A DNA stretch of 64,000 nt. It comes from Mycobacterium shinjukuense (lineage in GTDB: Bacteria; Actinomycetota; Actinomycetes; Mycobacteriales; Mycobacteriaceae). The DNA lies in NCBI RefSeq assembly GCF_010730055.1, contig NZ_AP022575.1, forward strand, positions 1,364,001-1,428,000. The letters run 5' to 3'. The translations under genes were made by a program, and so were the position numbers. Positions within the stretch are counted from its first letter, which is position 1. Each line of letters begins with the position of its first letter. Of the stretch, positions 17,794 to 25,495 are shown one piece after another. A model generated the notes under the pieces. That model had not been told where the DNA came from. It made no database searches and was given only the letters and a program-made list of their open reading frames with translations.

Positions 17794-18318
17794 ATGACCG
17801 ACGCGCTTGTCATCGATGCCGAGGGCCTTGACCGGCTGTCGTGCCGTGCCAAGGCCGACCCGGGCACCGGCAAGAAGACCCTGACGGCCCGCACGGTGTG
17901 TGAGTCCGGATTCCGCAACATGACCTATGTGCGCGACCTGGCCCCGATGTTGGTCGGGGAGCCGCCCGCGCTGCTGGGCGATGATTCGGCGCCCAATCCC
18001 TCGGAGACCACGCTGGCCGCTCTGGGGTCGTGCATCTCGGTCGGCCTACTGGCCAACGCCACCCACCGTGGTGTCACCCTGACCAAGATCGAGGTCGAGA
18101 TGGCCGGTGATATCGACATCTCCGCCGTCTGGGGGGTCGGTGACACCCCGGAGGGCAAAGTCCTGGGCTTCAGCGCGGTTCGCTGCACGGTAACCCTGGC
18201 CGGCGATGCCGACGACGCGACACTGAAGGAGATCCACGACAACGCGATCGCGTGGTCGCCCGTGGTGAACACGTTCCGCCGTCCAGTCACCGTCGACTCC
18301 ACCCTGGCAATCGGCTAG
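17794..18318 (+). CDS. OsmC-family protein
   Basis: This 174-residue OsmC/Ohr-fold protein is usually linked to peroxide or organic-hydroperoxide reduction. The N-side redox Cys is kept in LAALGSCISVGLL. The usual second Cys is replaced in WSPVVNTFRRPV, so a classic two-Cys peroxidase cycle is doubtful. An SD-like GGAGAAAG precedes the ATG. The stop lies 10 bp before cynS, and it begins a unidirectional run ending at 22290. Confidence 0.85.
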   Translation: MTDALVIDAEGLDRLSCRAKADPGTGKKTLTARTVCESGFRNMTYVRDLAPMLVGEPPALLGDDSAPNPSETTLAALGSCISVGLLANATHRGVTLTKIEVEMAGDIDISAVWGVGDTPEGKVLGFSAVRCTVTLAGDADDATLKEIHDNAIAWSPVVNTFRRPVTVDSTLAIG

Positions 18319-18328
18319 GACTCCCGAC

Positions 18329-18799
18329 GTGACCCATACCAGAACGCGGCTCGCCGAGGTCATCAGGCGGGCGCGCCTGCACAAGGGCTTGAGCTGGGCC
18401 AGGATCGCCGAGGCAATCGGAAAGGATCGGGTGTGGACGGTGGCAGCCCTGCTCGGCCAGCATCCACTGTCGAGCGCCGACGCCGCGACGGTGGCAGCGC
18501 TGCTTGACCTCGGTGACGATGCCGTCACCATCTTGCAGATGGTGCCCTATCGGGGAAGTGACCCGTCGGTGTCGGCCGATCCGACGATTCACCGGTTTCA
18601 TGAGGCGCTGTCGGTGTACGGGCCGGCGATCAAAGAGCTGATCACCGAGGAATTCGGTGACGGGATCATGAGCGCGATCAACTTCCGCATGAGCGTCGAA
18701 CGTCGTCCGGATCCGCAGGGTGATCGCGTCATTGTCATTTTCGACGGCAAATTTCTCGACTACCGATGGAATCACACCGAACAGGAGGTATTGCCGTGA
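18329..18799 (+). CDS. cynS: Cyanate hydratase (cyanase) CynS
   Basis: Cyanase converts cyanate and bicarbonate to ammonia and carbon dioxide in the cytosol. The 156-residue length is normal. The catalytic triad is conserved: Arg89 and Glu92 in HRFHEAL, and Ser115 in MSAINF, corresponding to Arg96, Glu99 and Ser122 of E. coli CynS. The N-terminal helical DNA-binding-like domain (KGLSWARIAEAIGK, VAALLGQ) is also typical. The GTG start is 10 bp after the OsmC gene, and its stop overlaps the next GTG (GTGA). I recall no cynS in M. tuberculosis, so this run is accessory relative to that genome. Confidence 0.95.
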   Translation: MTHTRTRLAEVIRRARLHKGLSWARIAEAIGKDRVWTVAALLGQHPLSSADAATVAALLDLGDDAVTILQMVPYRGSDPSVSADPTIHRFHEALSVYGPAIKELITEEFGDGIMSAINFRMSVERRPDPQGDRVIVIFDGKFLDYRWNHTEQEVLP

Positions 18800-19863
18800 C
18801 CGCGACAATCGATGGCGCGATCGGTCTGTTCGATTCGGAGCTGCTGGAAGACATTCGTGCCCACGCCGACGCGTTGGACCGCGGCCAGGACAATGCCCGA
18901 CGCAGTTTCACGATGCTCGGTGCCGCCGGTCTGCTCGGGGTGGGCGCCCCGGGCAACGCCGATGGCAGGCTTCCGCAGATGGCCGAGGTGATCAGCGTGA
19001 TCTCCGGCGAGTGCATGAGCACCGGGTTCGCGGTGTGGGCCAGCCGGATGGTGGTGGAGTATCTGCTCACGGCCGGAACACTATTCAGCACGGCCGCGGT
19101 CAAGCCGTTGCTGGCCGGGACCGCGCTGGGGGTGACCGGCATGGCCGCGGCCTTCAAGGACGCTGCCGGTTGCGGAAGCCTAGAACTCACGGCCACACCG
19201 GCCCCGGGGGGCTACCAGCTCGGCGGTTGCATCAGGTGGGCCAGCAACCTCTACGACGACTCGATGTTGGTCACCGCGGCCCGAACCGAGCGCGGCGACA
19301 AACTGATCGTGGCTCTGCCGTTGACCACGCCGGGCGTCACGGTGGGCAATCGCTTCAAGCTGTTGGCAATGGATAGCACGGCGTCGTCGTATCTGGAGCT
19401 CAACGATGCCTACATCACCTCCGAGCAAGTGCTGTCCACGGACTTCGACGGGTTTCTCGACGCGGTCCGCCCCACCTTCCTGGTCCTGCAATCGGCCATG
19501 TGCCTTGGCCTGGCCAAGACCGCGATGGCACAGTGCAAGCTTGGCCTGACCGGAGTGAACTCCGTCTTTAGCTCCGATGTCGATCTGATCGCGGGAAAGC
19601 TGGCCCTGGCCGAGAAGACGTTGGCGAGTTTGACCTCGGCGATCGGCGGAATGCAACCGCCCAACAACAAAGAGCTACTGGCATTGCGGCTGACGGCAGC
19701 CGAGATCGCCAGCGCCTGTGCCGCTTTGGAGATCCGGACCGCCGGCGGGAAGGGCTACGCCAGCAGGACACCGGCGAGCCGGCGCTACCGGGAGGCCGCG
19801 TTCCTTCCCGTCCAGTCGCCCTCCGAAGCTCAGCTGCGCTGGGAACTCGGCGGGTGCTGTTGA
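18796..19863 (+). CDS. Acyl-CoA-dehydrogenase-fold flavoprotein (possible flavin-dependent monooxygenase)
   Basis: This 355-residue protein has the overall acyl-CoA dehydrogenase layout: an N-terminal helical domain, a central beta domain (MAAAFKDAAG.. GYQLGGCIRWASNL) and C-terminal helices ending in a GKGYA-type segment. I do not see the standard catalytic Glu context of fatty-acyl dehydrogenases, and the sequence is closer in style to DszC-like monooxygenases that use reduced flavin. The GTG start overlaps the cynS stop by 4 bases. A flavin reductase gene lies in the same run, which supports the two-component reading. Substrate unknown; a dehydrogenase role cannot be excluded. Confidence 0.72.
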   Translation: MTATIDGAIGLFDSELLEDIRAHADALDRGQDNARRSFTMLGAAGLLGVGAPGNADGRLPQMAEVISVISGECMSTGFAVWASRMVVEYLLTAGTLFSTAAVKPLLAGTALGVTGMAAAFKDAAGCGSLELTATPAPGGYQLGGCIRWASNLYDDSMLVTAARTERGDKLIVALPLTTPGVTVGNRFKLLAMDSTASSYLELNDAYITSEQVLSTDFDGFLDAVRPTFLVLQSAMCLGLAKTAMAQCKLGLTGVNSVFSSDVDLIAGKLALAEKTLASLTSAIGGMQPPNNKELLALRLTAAEIASACAALEIRTAGGKGYASRTPASRRYREAAFLPVQSPSEAQLRWELGGCC

Positions 19864-19876
19864 GTGACGGTCAGCG

Positions 19877-20500
19877 GTGACTCCGACGGCGGGCGGCGGG
19901 TGCCAGCCGCCCACGGATCCTGAACCCGAGGTCGGCGGGATCCCGCTGACCGCCCTGGTGCGCGACTACCACCGGCCGATGGTGAATTTTGCCTGCACCA
20001 TGGTGAATTCACCATCGGTGGCCGAAGAAGCCGTGCAGGAAGCATGGGTGCAGGTGCTGAAGTTTTCGGACTCGTTCGAGGGGCGTTCTTCGGTGGCCAC
20101 CTGGTTGTTCGGGATCGTCAAGAACACCGCGGCGCGGCACCGGCGCCGCGAGACGCGGATCCGCGCGCACGAGCTGCTGGCCACCGAAGACGCCGACCCG
20201 CTGTCCGGCCGCATGCACCCGGCCGGTCACCCCGACGCCGGGCACTGGCGCGTTCCACCGTCTCGGCGATTCCTCCCGGAGGACCAAACGGTGGCCCAGG
20301 AACTCGTTGACCACGTGCGGGAGGCACTGGACGCGTTGCCGATGCGGCAACGACAGCTGGTCATCCTCCGAGACCTCGTCGGTACGTCCGCGCAGGAGGC
20401 CGGCGACATTCTCGAACTGTCCGCCGCGGCGCAGCGCGCGCTGCTCTATCGAGCCCGAGGAAACCTTCGAAACGAATTGGAAAAGCGGTATCAACGATGA
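19877..20500 (+). CDS. ECF-family RNA polymerase sigma factor
   Basis: This is a group 4 sigma factor of 207 residues. Region 2 is visible at ALVRDYHRPMVNFACTMV... AEEAVQEAWVQV... ATWLFGIVKNTAARHRRR, and region 4 at ALDALPMRQRQLVILRDLVGTSAQEAGDILELS. The GTG start lies 13 bp after the flavoprotein gene and the stop overlaps the anti-sigma gene (ATGA). It probably directs transcription of its own operon; I did not identify a matching -35/-10 pair with confidence. Confidence 0.9.
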   Translation: MTPTAGGGCQPPTDPEPEVGGIPLTALVRDYHRPMVNFACTMVNSPSVAEEAVQEAWVQVLKFSDSFEGRSSVATWLFGIVKNTAARHRRRETRIRAHELLATEDADPLSGRMHPAGHPDAGHWRVPPSRRFLPEDQTVAQELVDHVREALDALPMRQRQLVILRDLVGTSAQEAGDILELSAAAQRALLYRARGNLRNELEKRYQR

Positions 20501-20766
20501 CCGTCCACGACAACACAGTGCCCGCAATCGATTGCGTCGACTTTGTGCGGCTCGTCGATGATCTGGTCGACTCCGACCCGCAGACGTGGGGCGCGGTGGT
20601 GGCCAAACACCTCGATGAATGCCCGCCGTGCCTGGTGTATCTGCAGCAAATGCGCGACCTCAAGATCCTGCTCAACCATGTCTATGACGGGCAGAAGCTC
20701 ACCGACGAGCACGTTGTGGGGGTCCTCGGCACGATCAACACCCTCAGGAAAGGCCAACCCGGATGA
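20497..20766 (+). CDS. Zinc-binding anti-sigma factor (zf-HC2 type)
   Basis: This 89-residue soluble protein carries the HX3CX2C zinc motif in KHLDECPPCLVYL at about residues 43-50, with conserved helical flanks (VRLVDDLVDSDP, MRDLKILLNHV). Such proteins bind and inactivate the cognate ECF sigma factor, sometimes releasing it on thiol oxidation. There is no transmembrane segment, so the sensor is cytoplasmic. It overlaps both neighbours by 4 bases. Confidence 0.85.
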   Translation: MTVHDNTVPAIDCVDFVRLVDDLVDSDPQTWGAVVAKHLDECPPCLVYLQQMRDLKILLNHVYDGQKLTDEHVVGVLGTINTLRKGQPG

Positions 20767-21308
20767 ACACCAACGCGCCGCTGCCGCCACTCGAACAGTC
20801 ATGGACACTGGGCGGACCCGTCGACGCCGCATCGATGCGTGACGCCATGGGCGCCTTTCCGTCCGGTGTCACCGTGCTGACAACCCGCTTGGGAGACCGG
20901 CGGGTCGGCATGACGATCAGTTCGTTCGCCTCGGTGTCGATCGACCCGCCGCTGCTGCTGCAGTGCGTGGCACGCAGCGCGGGCAGCCTGCCGGCGTTCC
21001 GCATGGGCACTGCGGTCGCGGTCAACGTTCTCGCGCGCGACCAGGCCCACCTGGCGCGCCGGTTTGCCAGCAAGGTCGAGAACCGTTTCGAAGGCGTGCA
21101 ATTCGACACCGACGAGCGAGGCTGCCCGATACTTGCCGGCGCCGCCGCCTCGGTAACGGGTGTCATCGACCGGATATACGACGCCGGCGACCATGTCATC
21201 CTGCTCATTCGCGCCTGTGCCGTTCACCGCAGCGGCGCCTTGCCGCTGCTGTACCACTCGGGGCGGATGCACGACTGGGTTACGGCCGTCAACGCCGTGG
21301 CTTCGTAA
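20763..21308 (+). CDS. Flavin reductase family protein
   Basis: This 181-residue protein of the HpaC-like flavin-reductase split-barrel family supplies reduced FMN or FAD to partner oxygenases. The typical N-terminal block is present (MRDAMGAFPSGVTVLTTR, GMTISSFASVSIDPPLLLQCV), as is ALPLLYHSGRM near the C-terminus. It overlaps the anti-sigma gene (ATGA), so it is translated with the sigma/anti-sigma pair. The upstream flavoprotein in the run is its most likely partner. Confidence 0.88.
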   Translation: MNTNAPLPPLEQSWTLGGPVDAASMRDAMGAFPSGVTVLTTRLGDRRVGMTISSFASVSIDPPLLLQCVARSAGSLPAFRMGTAVAVNVLARDQAHLARRFASKVENRFEGVQFDTDERGCPILAGAAASVTGVIDRIYDAGDHVILLIRACAVHRSGALPLLYHSGRMHDWVTAVNAVAS

Positions 21309-21348
21309 GTAGCGCAGGGCTTTCGGTGTCGCACGAAAGGGTGAGCCT

Positions 21349-22290
21349 ATGTCCCAGCCCGCCGCGGCGGCCGACCCTTGCCTGGCCGAACCGCCGATCA
21401 CCGACCGATCCATCGAGGATCCGTTCGAGCCACTGAGCGTCGCGGCCATGGTGTGCCGAATAGCCAGCATGGCGTTGCAGAAATCGGCGCATCCGTGGGC
21501 ATTTCTGATGCGCTCGGTGGTCGGCGGGGCGATGGTGGGGTTCGGCACCCTGCTGTCGTTGGTTGTCAGCACCGGGGTGAGCACGCCGGGCATTGCCAGC
21601 CTGCTAATGGGCCTGGCGTTCGGCATGTCCTTCGTGCTCATCCTGGTCTCGGGGATGTCGCTGATCACCGCGGACATGGCCGCCGGCTTCCTCGCGGTGC
21701 TGCAGCGCCGCCTGAGCTGGCGGGGCTACCTACGGCTACTGGTCATCGGCGCGGCCGGCAATCTGGTTGGGGCCTTGGTGTTTGTCACGGTGTGCGCTGC
21801 CGCCGGCGGCCCATACCTGGGCACCTTCGCGGGGCGAGCAGCGACGGTGGGCGTCGAGAAGACCGGCCAACCCTTCTGGACCGCGTTCTTGCTGGCGGTG
21901 TTGTGCACCTGGTTTCTGCAAACCGCGATGTGCTTGTACTACAAAGCCCGCAGCGACGTGGCGCGGATGGGTTTTGCCTTTTACGGACCGTCGGCGTTCG
22001 TGATGGGCGGCACCCAGCACGTTATCGCCAACGTCGGGTTTCTTGGACTTCCCATGTTGCTCAGCGCGTTTCATTCCTCGGCACCGCATACCGCAATCGG
22101 TTGGGGGTTGGGCAGTCACGGCTTGCTGACGAATATCTGCGTCACCGGCGCGGGCAATCTCGTCGGCGGCACGTTTTTTGTGGCGGTACCGTTTTTCCTG
22201 ATCGGCCAGTTGCAGCCGCGCGGGATAGCCGACGTCGGTGGCGGCAAGTGGAGTCCAACGGCCCTGCCCCGCGATACCGCCGTCTTATAG
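21349..22290 (+). CDS. Formate/nitrite transporter (FNT) family channel
   Basis: This 313-residue membrane protein has about six helices. FNT features are seen in FLMRSVVGGAMVGFGTLLSLV, GMSLITADMAAGFLAVLQRRLSW and GAAGNLVGALV near the central loop, and in NICVTGAGNLVGGTFFVAVPFF near the C-terminus. The family conducts small monovalent anions such as formate, nitrite and hydrosulfide. It follows the flavin reductase by 40 bp. Beside cyanase, an anion such as cyanate, nitrite or bicarbonate is conceivable, but the sequence does not decide. Confidence 0.85.
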   Translation: MSQPAAAADPCLAEPPITDRSIEDPFEPLSVAAMVCRIASMALQKSAHPWAFLMRSVVGGAMVGFGTLLSLVVSTGVSTPGIASLLMGLAFGMSFVLILVSGMSLITADMAAGFLAVLQRRLSWRGYLRLLVIGAAGNLVGALVFVTVCAAAGGPYLGTFAGRAATVGVEKTGQPFWTAFLLAVLCTWFLQTAMCLYYKARSDVARMGFAFYGPSAFVMGGTQHVIANVGFLGLPMLLSAFHSSAPHTAIGWGLGSHGLLTNICVTGAGNLVGGTFFVAVPFFLIGQLQPRGIADVGGGKWSPTALPRDTAVL

Positions 22291-22347
22291 CGTAGAGGCC
22301 GACGGCCATCGCTCAGGGTCGGTTCGCTGGCTGCAAAGGAGCGTGAA

Positions 22348-23232
22348 ATGTCGGATAGTGCAACGAAATACGGAATACTCGTGGGGGTCGACGGGTCAGC
22401 CGAATCCGACGCGGCGGTGGTCTGGGCAACGCGCGAGGCCGTCATGCGTCGAGCGCCGATCACCTTGTTGCACGCGGTTGCCCCGGTGGTGGTCGGATGG
22501 CCGGTGGGCCAACTTTATGCCGAGATGCCGCACTGGCAGGAAGACCGGGCGCGCCAGGTCATCGACCAAGCCCGCAAGACGCTGACCGCCAGCGTGGGTG
22601 CAGCCGAGTCGCCGAAGGTGCGGACCGAGCTGGTCTATGCCAACGTGGTGCCGACGCTCATCGACGCTTCCCAGCAGGCCTGGATGATCGTCGTGGGTAG
22701 TCAGGGTATGGGTGCGTTGGGTCGTCTGCTGCTGGGCTCGATCAGCACCGCGCTCTTGCACCATGCGCACTGTCCGGTCGCGGTCATTCATGCCGATGCG
22801 GGCACCGCCGCGGATTCCCAGGCGGCCGTGCTGGTGGGTATCGACGGATCGCCGGCGTCGGATGCCGCGGCGGCACTGGCGTTCGACGAGGCCTCCCGCC
22901 GCGGCGTAGAACTCGTGGCGTTGCACGCCTGGAGTGACGTCGGGGTATTTCCGGTCCTCGGGATGGACTGGCGCGACCGCGAACGTGAAGGGGAGGAGGT
23001 CCTGGCCGAACGGCTGGCCGGCTGGCAGGAGCAGTACCCGGATGTGCGCGTGCGCCGATCGCTGGTCTGCGACAAGCCGGCCCACTGGCTGCTCGAGGGG
23101 GCCGAGCGTGCCCAACTGGTGGTGGTGGGCAGTCGCGGCCGCGGGGGATTTCCCGGCATGCTGCTCGGTTCGGTCAGCTCCGCGGTGGCCCACTCGGCGA
23201 AGGTTCCGGTGATCGTCGTCCGCCCCAGCTAA
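22348..23232 (+). CDS. Universal stress protein, two USP domains
   Basis: This 294-residue protein has two tandem USP domains (about 8-147 and 158-293). Both keep the ATP-binding G-2x-G-9x-G(S/T) pattern: GSQGMGALGRLLLGS in the first and GSRGRGGFPGMLLGS in the second, each preceded by a GVDGS/GIDGS strand. A good SD, AAAGGAG, lies upstream. M. tuberculosis has several such tandem USPs, many in the DosR/hypoxia regulon; no clear DosR box was identified here. Confidence 0.92.
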   Translation: MSDSATKYGILVGVDGSAESDAAVVWATREAVMRRAPITLLHAVAPVVVGWPVGQLYAEMPHWQEDRARQVIDQARKTLTASVGAAESPKVRTELVYANVVPTLIDASQQAWMIVVGSQGMGALGRLLLGSISTALLHHAHCPVAVIHADAGTAADSQAAVLVGIDGSPASDAAAALAFDEASRRGVELVALHAWSDVGVFPVLGMDWRDREREGEEVLAERLAGWQEQYPDVRVRRSLVCDKPAHWLLEGAERAQLVVVGSRGRGGFPGMLLGSVSSAVAHSAKVPVIVVRPS

Positions 23233-23335
23233 CGCCGACCGGCGAAGGTCTGATGGCCACGTGATCGAGGACCAAAGCCTCATGGCCGGCGACCGTGCGG
23301 TTCGTAGCGTCGGGGTAGGAGAGAGGGAGAACGAA

Positions 23336-24235
23336 ATGTCTGCAACCGACACCACAACCCTTAAGGCCCTCGGCGTTGTCGTCGGAGTCGATGGATCGTC
23401 CGCATCCAACGCCGCCGTGTGTTGGGCGGCCCGGGACGCGGTGCTGAGAAACGTTCCACTGACCGTGGTCCACGTGGTGAACACGGGCGTGGCGACCTGG
23501 CCGAACCTGCCCTACCCCGATTCCGCGGGGGTATGGCTGGAAGACCAGGGCCGCCGGATCGTCGCCGAGGCGGTCAAGATCGCCGAGGAAGCCGTGCCGA
23601 CAGACCGCAAGCTCACCGTCAAGGGTGAGGTAGTATTCTCCGCCCCCGCGCCGACGCTAGCCGAAATGTCAGGTGAGGCGGAGCTCTTGGTGGTGGGTTC
23701 CTCGGGCCGGGGAGCGGTGGCCCGGGTCCTGCTGGGTTCGGTCAGCTCGAGCGTGCTGCGGCGCGCACGTTGTCCGGTCGCCGTCATCCGCGACGAAGAT
23801 CCGTTGATGCCGCATCCGCAGAGCGCTCCGGTGCTGCTGGGCATCGACGGGTCGCCGGCTTCGGAGCTCGCCACCGCGGTGGCCTTTGACGAGGCGTCGC
23901 GGCGCGGTGTCGAGCTGATCGCGCTGCACGCGTGGAGCGACCTGGAGGTCGTCGACCTTCCGGGGTTGGACTGGGACACGGTGCGGGCGGAAGCCCAGCT
24001 CAGTCTCGCCGAGCGGCTGGCGGGCTGGCAGGAACGCTATCCGGATGTGACGGTGTGCCGGGTGGTGGTGTGTGATCGCCCGGCGCGGCAGCTGGTCGAA
24101 AGGTCGGAATCGGCGCAGCTCGTTGTGGTCGGCAGTCACGGTCGGGGGAGCATTACCGGTATGCTCCTGGGCTCGGTGAGCAACGCCGTGGTGCACGCCG
24201 TCCGGATGCCGGTGATCGTGGCACGGCCGTCCTAA
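23336..24235 (+). CDS. Universal stress protein, two USP domains
   Basis: This second tandem-domain USP of 299 residues is similar to its upstream neighbour, probably an old duplication. ATP-binding loops are GSSGRGAVARVLLGS and GSHGRGSITGMLLGS. I chose the ATG at 23336 because the purine-rich SD (GGAGAGAGGGAG) ends just before it and the USP strand GVVVGVDGSS follows; the frame upstream to 23261 has no similarity. It probably binds ATP and acts in stress or dormancy control. Confidence 0.92.
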   Translation: MSATDTTTLKALGVVVGVDGSSASNAAVCWAARDAVLRNVPLTVVHVVNTGVATWPNLPYPDSAGVWLEDQGRRIVAEAVKIAEEAVPTDRKLTVKGEVVFSAPAPTLAEMSGEAELLVVGSSGRGAVARVLLGSVSSSVLRRARCPVAVIRDEDPLMPHPQSAPVLLGIDGSPASELATAVAFDEASRRGVELIALHAWSDLEVVDLPGLDWDTVRAEAQLSLAERLAGWQERYPDVTVCRVVVCDRPARQLVERSESAQLVVVGSHGRGSITGMLLGSVSNAVVHAVRMPVIVARPS

Positions 24236-24330
24236 GCCGGGCCAGGTGTGCCCCTCGGTACCCAGCAGCGGCGGGCCGCGCTCCGACTAATCTCTCTTCA
24301 TGAATAATGATTTATTATGTGAATAGACAT

Positions 24331-24342
24331 CGATTTTAATCG
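24331..24342. promoter_or_regulatory. AT-rich promoter region with CGATT-TT-AATCG inverted repeat
   Basis: The 176-bp gap upstream of the MerR-type gene is unusually AT-rich between about 24290 and 24345. It contains CGATT-TT-AATCG, a 5-bp-arm inverted repeat. It is a candidate promoter/operator for the HspR-like gene. No HspR-type CTTGAGT/ACTCAAG element was seen. Confidence 0.4.
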
Positions 24343-24411
24343 AATGCCGTCGGACATAACAGTTCAGGTGTGGTGGACAGGTTTGTCTGCATGCGGTAAG
24401 GAGATGGCTCG

Positions 24412-24777
24412 GTGACCGACCGTCCCGTCGATAGCGGCGCACCCGCACCCAACCATGGGGTGTACGGCATCTCGGTGGCCGCCGAACTCTCCGGCATCGC
24501 GGTTCAGTCGCTTCGCCTCTACGAACGCCACGGTCTGGTCAAACCGGCGCGCAGCGCGGGCGGAACTCGGCGCTACAGCGCCGACGACCTGGCCCGGCTG
24601 CGGCGCATCAGCGCGCTGGTCGAAGCCGGAGTCAACCTGGCCGGGATCGCGCGCATCCTCGACCTCGAAGACGACAATGCGGCTCTCTCCGCGGCCAATG
24701 TCGACCTGCGATCAACCAACCGAAGCCTGCGCAACGCCGCGAAAGCGGCGCGGTCCCAAGCGGCCACGGATTTGTAG
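24412..24777 (+). CDS. MerR-family regulator, HspR-like
   Basis: This 121-residue MerR-type regulator contains GVYGISVAAELSGIAVQSLRLYERHGLVKPARS.GGTRRYS, the HspR-style DNA-binding segment, followed by a short coiled region (ALVEAGVNLAGIARILDLED). It has no metal-binding cysteines. HspR represses the dnaK operon in actinobacteria, but no chaperone genes lie here, so this is probably a paralogue with other targets, perhaps the adjacent USPs. The GTG start has AAGGAG 8 bases upstream. Confidence 0.82.
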   Translation: MTDRPVDSGAPAPNHGVYGISVAAELSGIAVQSLRLYERHGLVKPARSAGGTRRYSADDLARLRRISALVEAGVNLAGIARILDLEDDNAALSAANVDLRSTNRSLRNAAKAARSQAATDL

Positions 24778-24802
24778 AACGTATATGTAGTACATTGGTG
24801 GC

Positions 24803-25075
24803 ATGGGTGAAATATCCATACGAATGCTCAACCAAGAGACGTCCAAGGTTTTGGCCCGCGTGAAGCGCGGCGAAGAGATCACCCTTACCGAGCGCGGCCA
24901 GGTAATCGCCCGAATAATCCCGGCTTCCGCCGGCCCGCTCGACGCGCTGATCGGTGCCGGCAGGGTGCAACCGGCGACAGTGCATGGCCCGGCGCCTCGT
25001 CCCACGATTCCGATGCGTGGCGGTCTGGACGCCGGCACGCTGTTGCGGCGCATGCGGGCCGAGGAACGATATTAG
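24803..25075 (+). CDS. Type II antitoxin, Phd/YefM (VapB-type) family
   Basis: This 90-residue antitoxin has a Phd/YefM N-terminal DNA-binding half (IRMLNQETSKVLARVKRGEEITLTERGQVIARI). The disordered-looking C-terminal half would wrap the toxin. The ATG is preceded by an AT-rich stretch (GTATATGTAGTACATTGG) that probably holds the promoter and autoregulatory site. It is followed after 3 bp by a PIN toxin. Confidence 0.88.
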   Translation: MGEISIRMLNQETSKVLARVKRGEEITLTERGQVIARIIPASAGPLDALIGAGRVQPATVHGPAPRPTIPMRGGLDAGTLLRRMRAEERY

Positions 25076-25078
25076 CCC

Positions 25079-25495
25079 GTGATCTACCTGGACACCTCGG
25101 CGCTGGTCAAGCTGATTCGCATCGAAGTCGAGTCTGACGCGCTCGGTGACTGGCTCGATCAACGCACCGACATGCGATGGATAACATCCGCTTTGGCCGA
25201 CGTTGAGCTGCCCAGAGCCATCCGGGCGGTCGCCCCGGAAGGGTTGGCCGCCGTGCCCGCCCTGCTGGCCAGGCTGGACCGATTCGAAGTCGACTCGGTC
25301 ATTCGCGCCACCGCGGCGGCCTACCCCGACCCCACGCTGCGTTCGCTGGACGCGATACACCTGGCCACTGCGCAAGCCGCCGCATCGGTTGCGCCGTTGA
25401 CCGCGTTGGTTACCTACGACGGCCGCCTCGGGGAGGCCGCCGCCGCCCTGCGGATGACCGTGGTCGCACCCGGAGCGAACACACCATCCGGGTGA
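25079..25495 (+). CDS. VapC-type PIN-domain toxin ribonuclease
   Basis: This 138-residue PIN domain should be a Mg-dependent ribonuclease. The acidic active-site residues are intact: Asp5 in YLDTSALVKL, Glu in LADVELPRA, Asp in SLDAIHLATA and Asp in YDGRLGEA. The GTG start is 3 bp after the antitoxin. Its last 82 bases overlap the 3' end of the convergent monooxygenase gene. Confidence 0.9.
   Translation: MIYLDTSALVKLIRIEVESDALGDWLDQRTDMRWITSALADVELPRAIRAVAPEGLAAVPALLARLDRFEVDSVIRATAAAYPDPTLRSLDAIHLATAQAAASVAPLTALVTYDGRLGEAAAALRMTVVAPGANTPSG

Noticed and set aside
21378..22295. Second plus-strand frame of 305 codons over the FNT gene
   Set aside because: It is Arg/Gly-rich with no hydrophobic helices. 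The frame at 21349-22290 has the FNT motifs.
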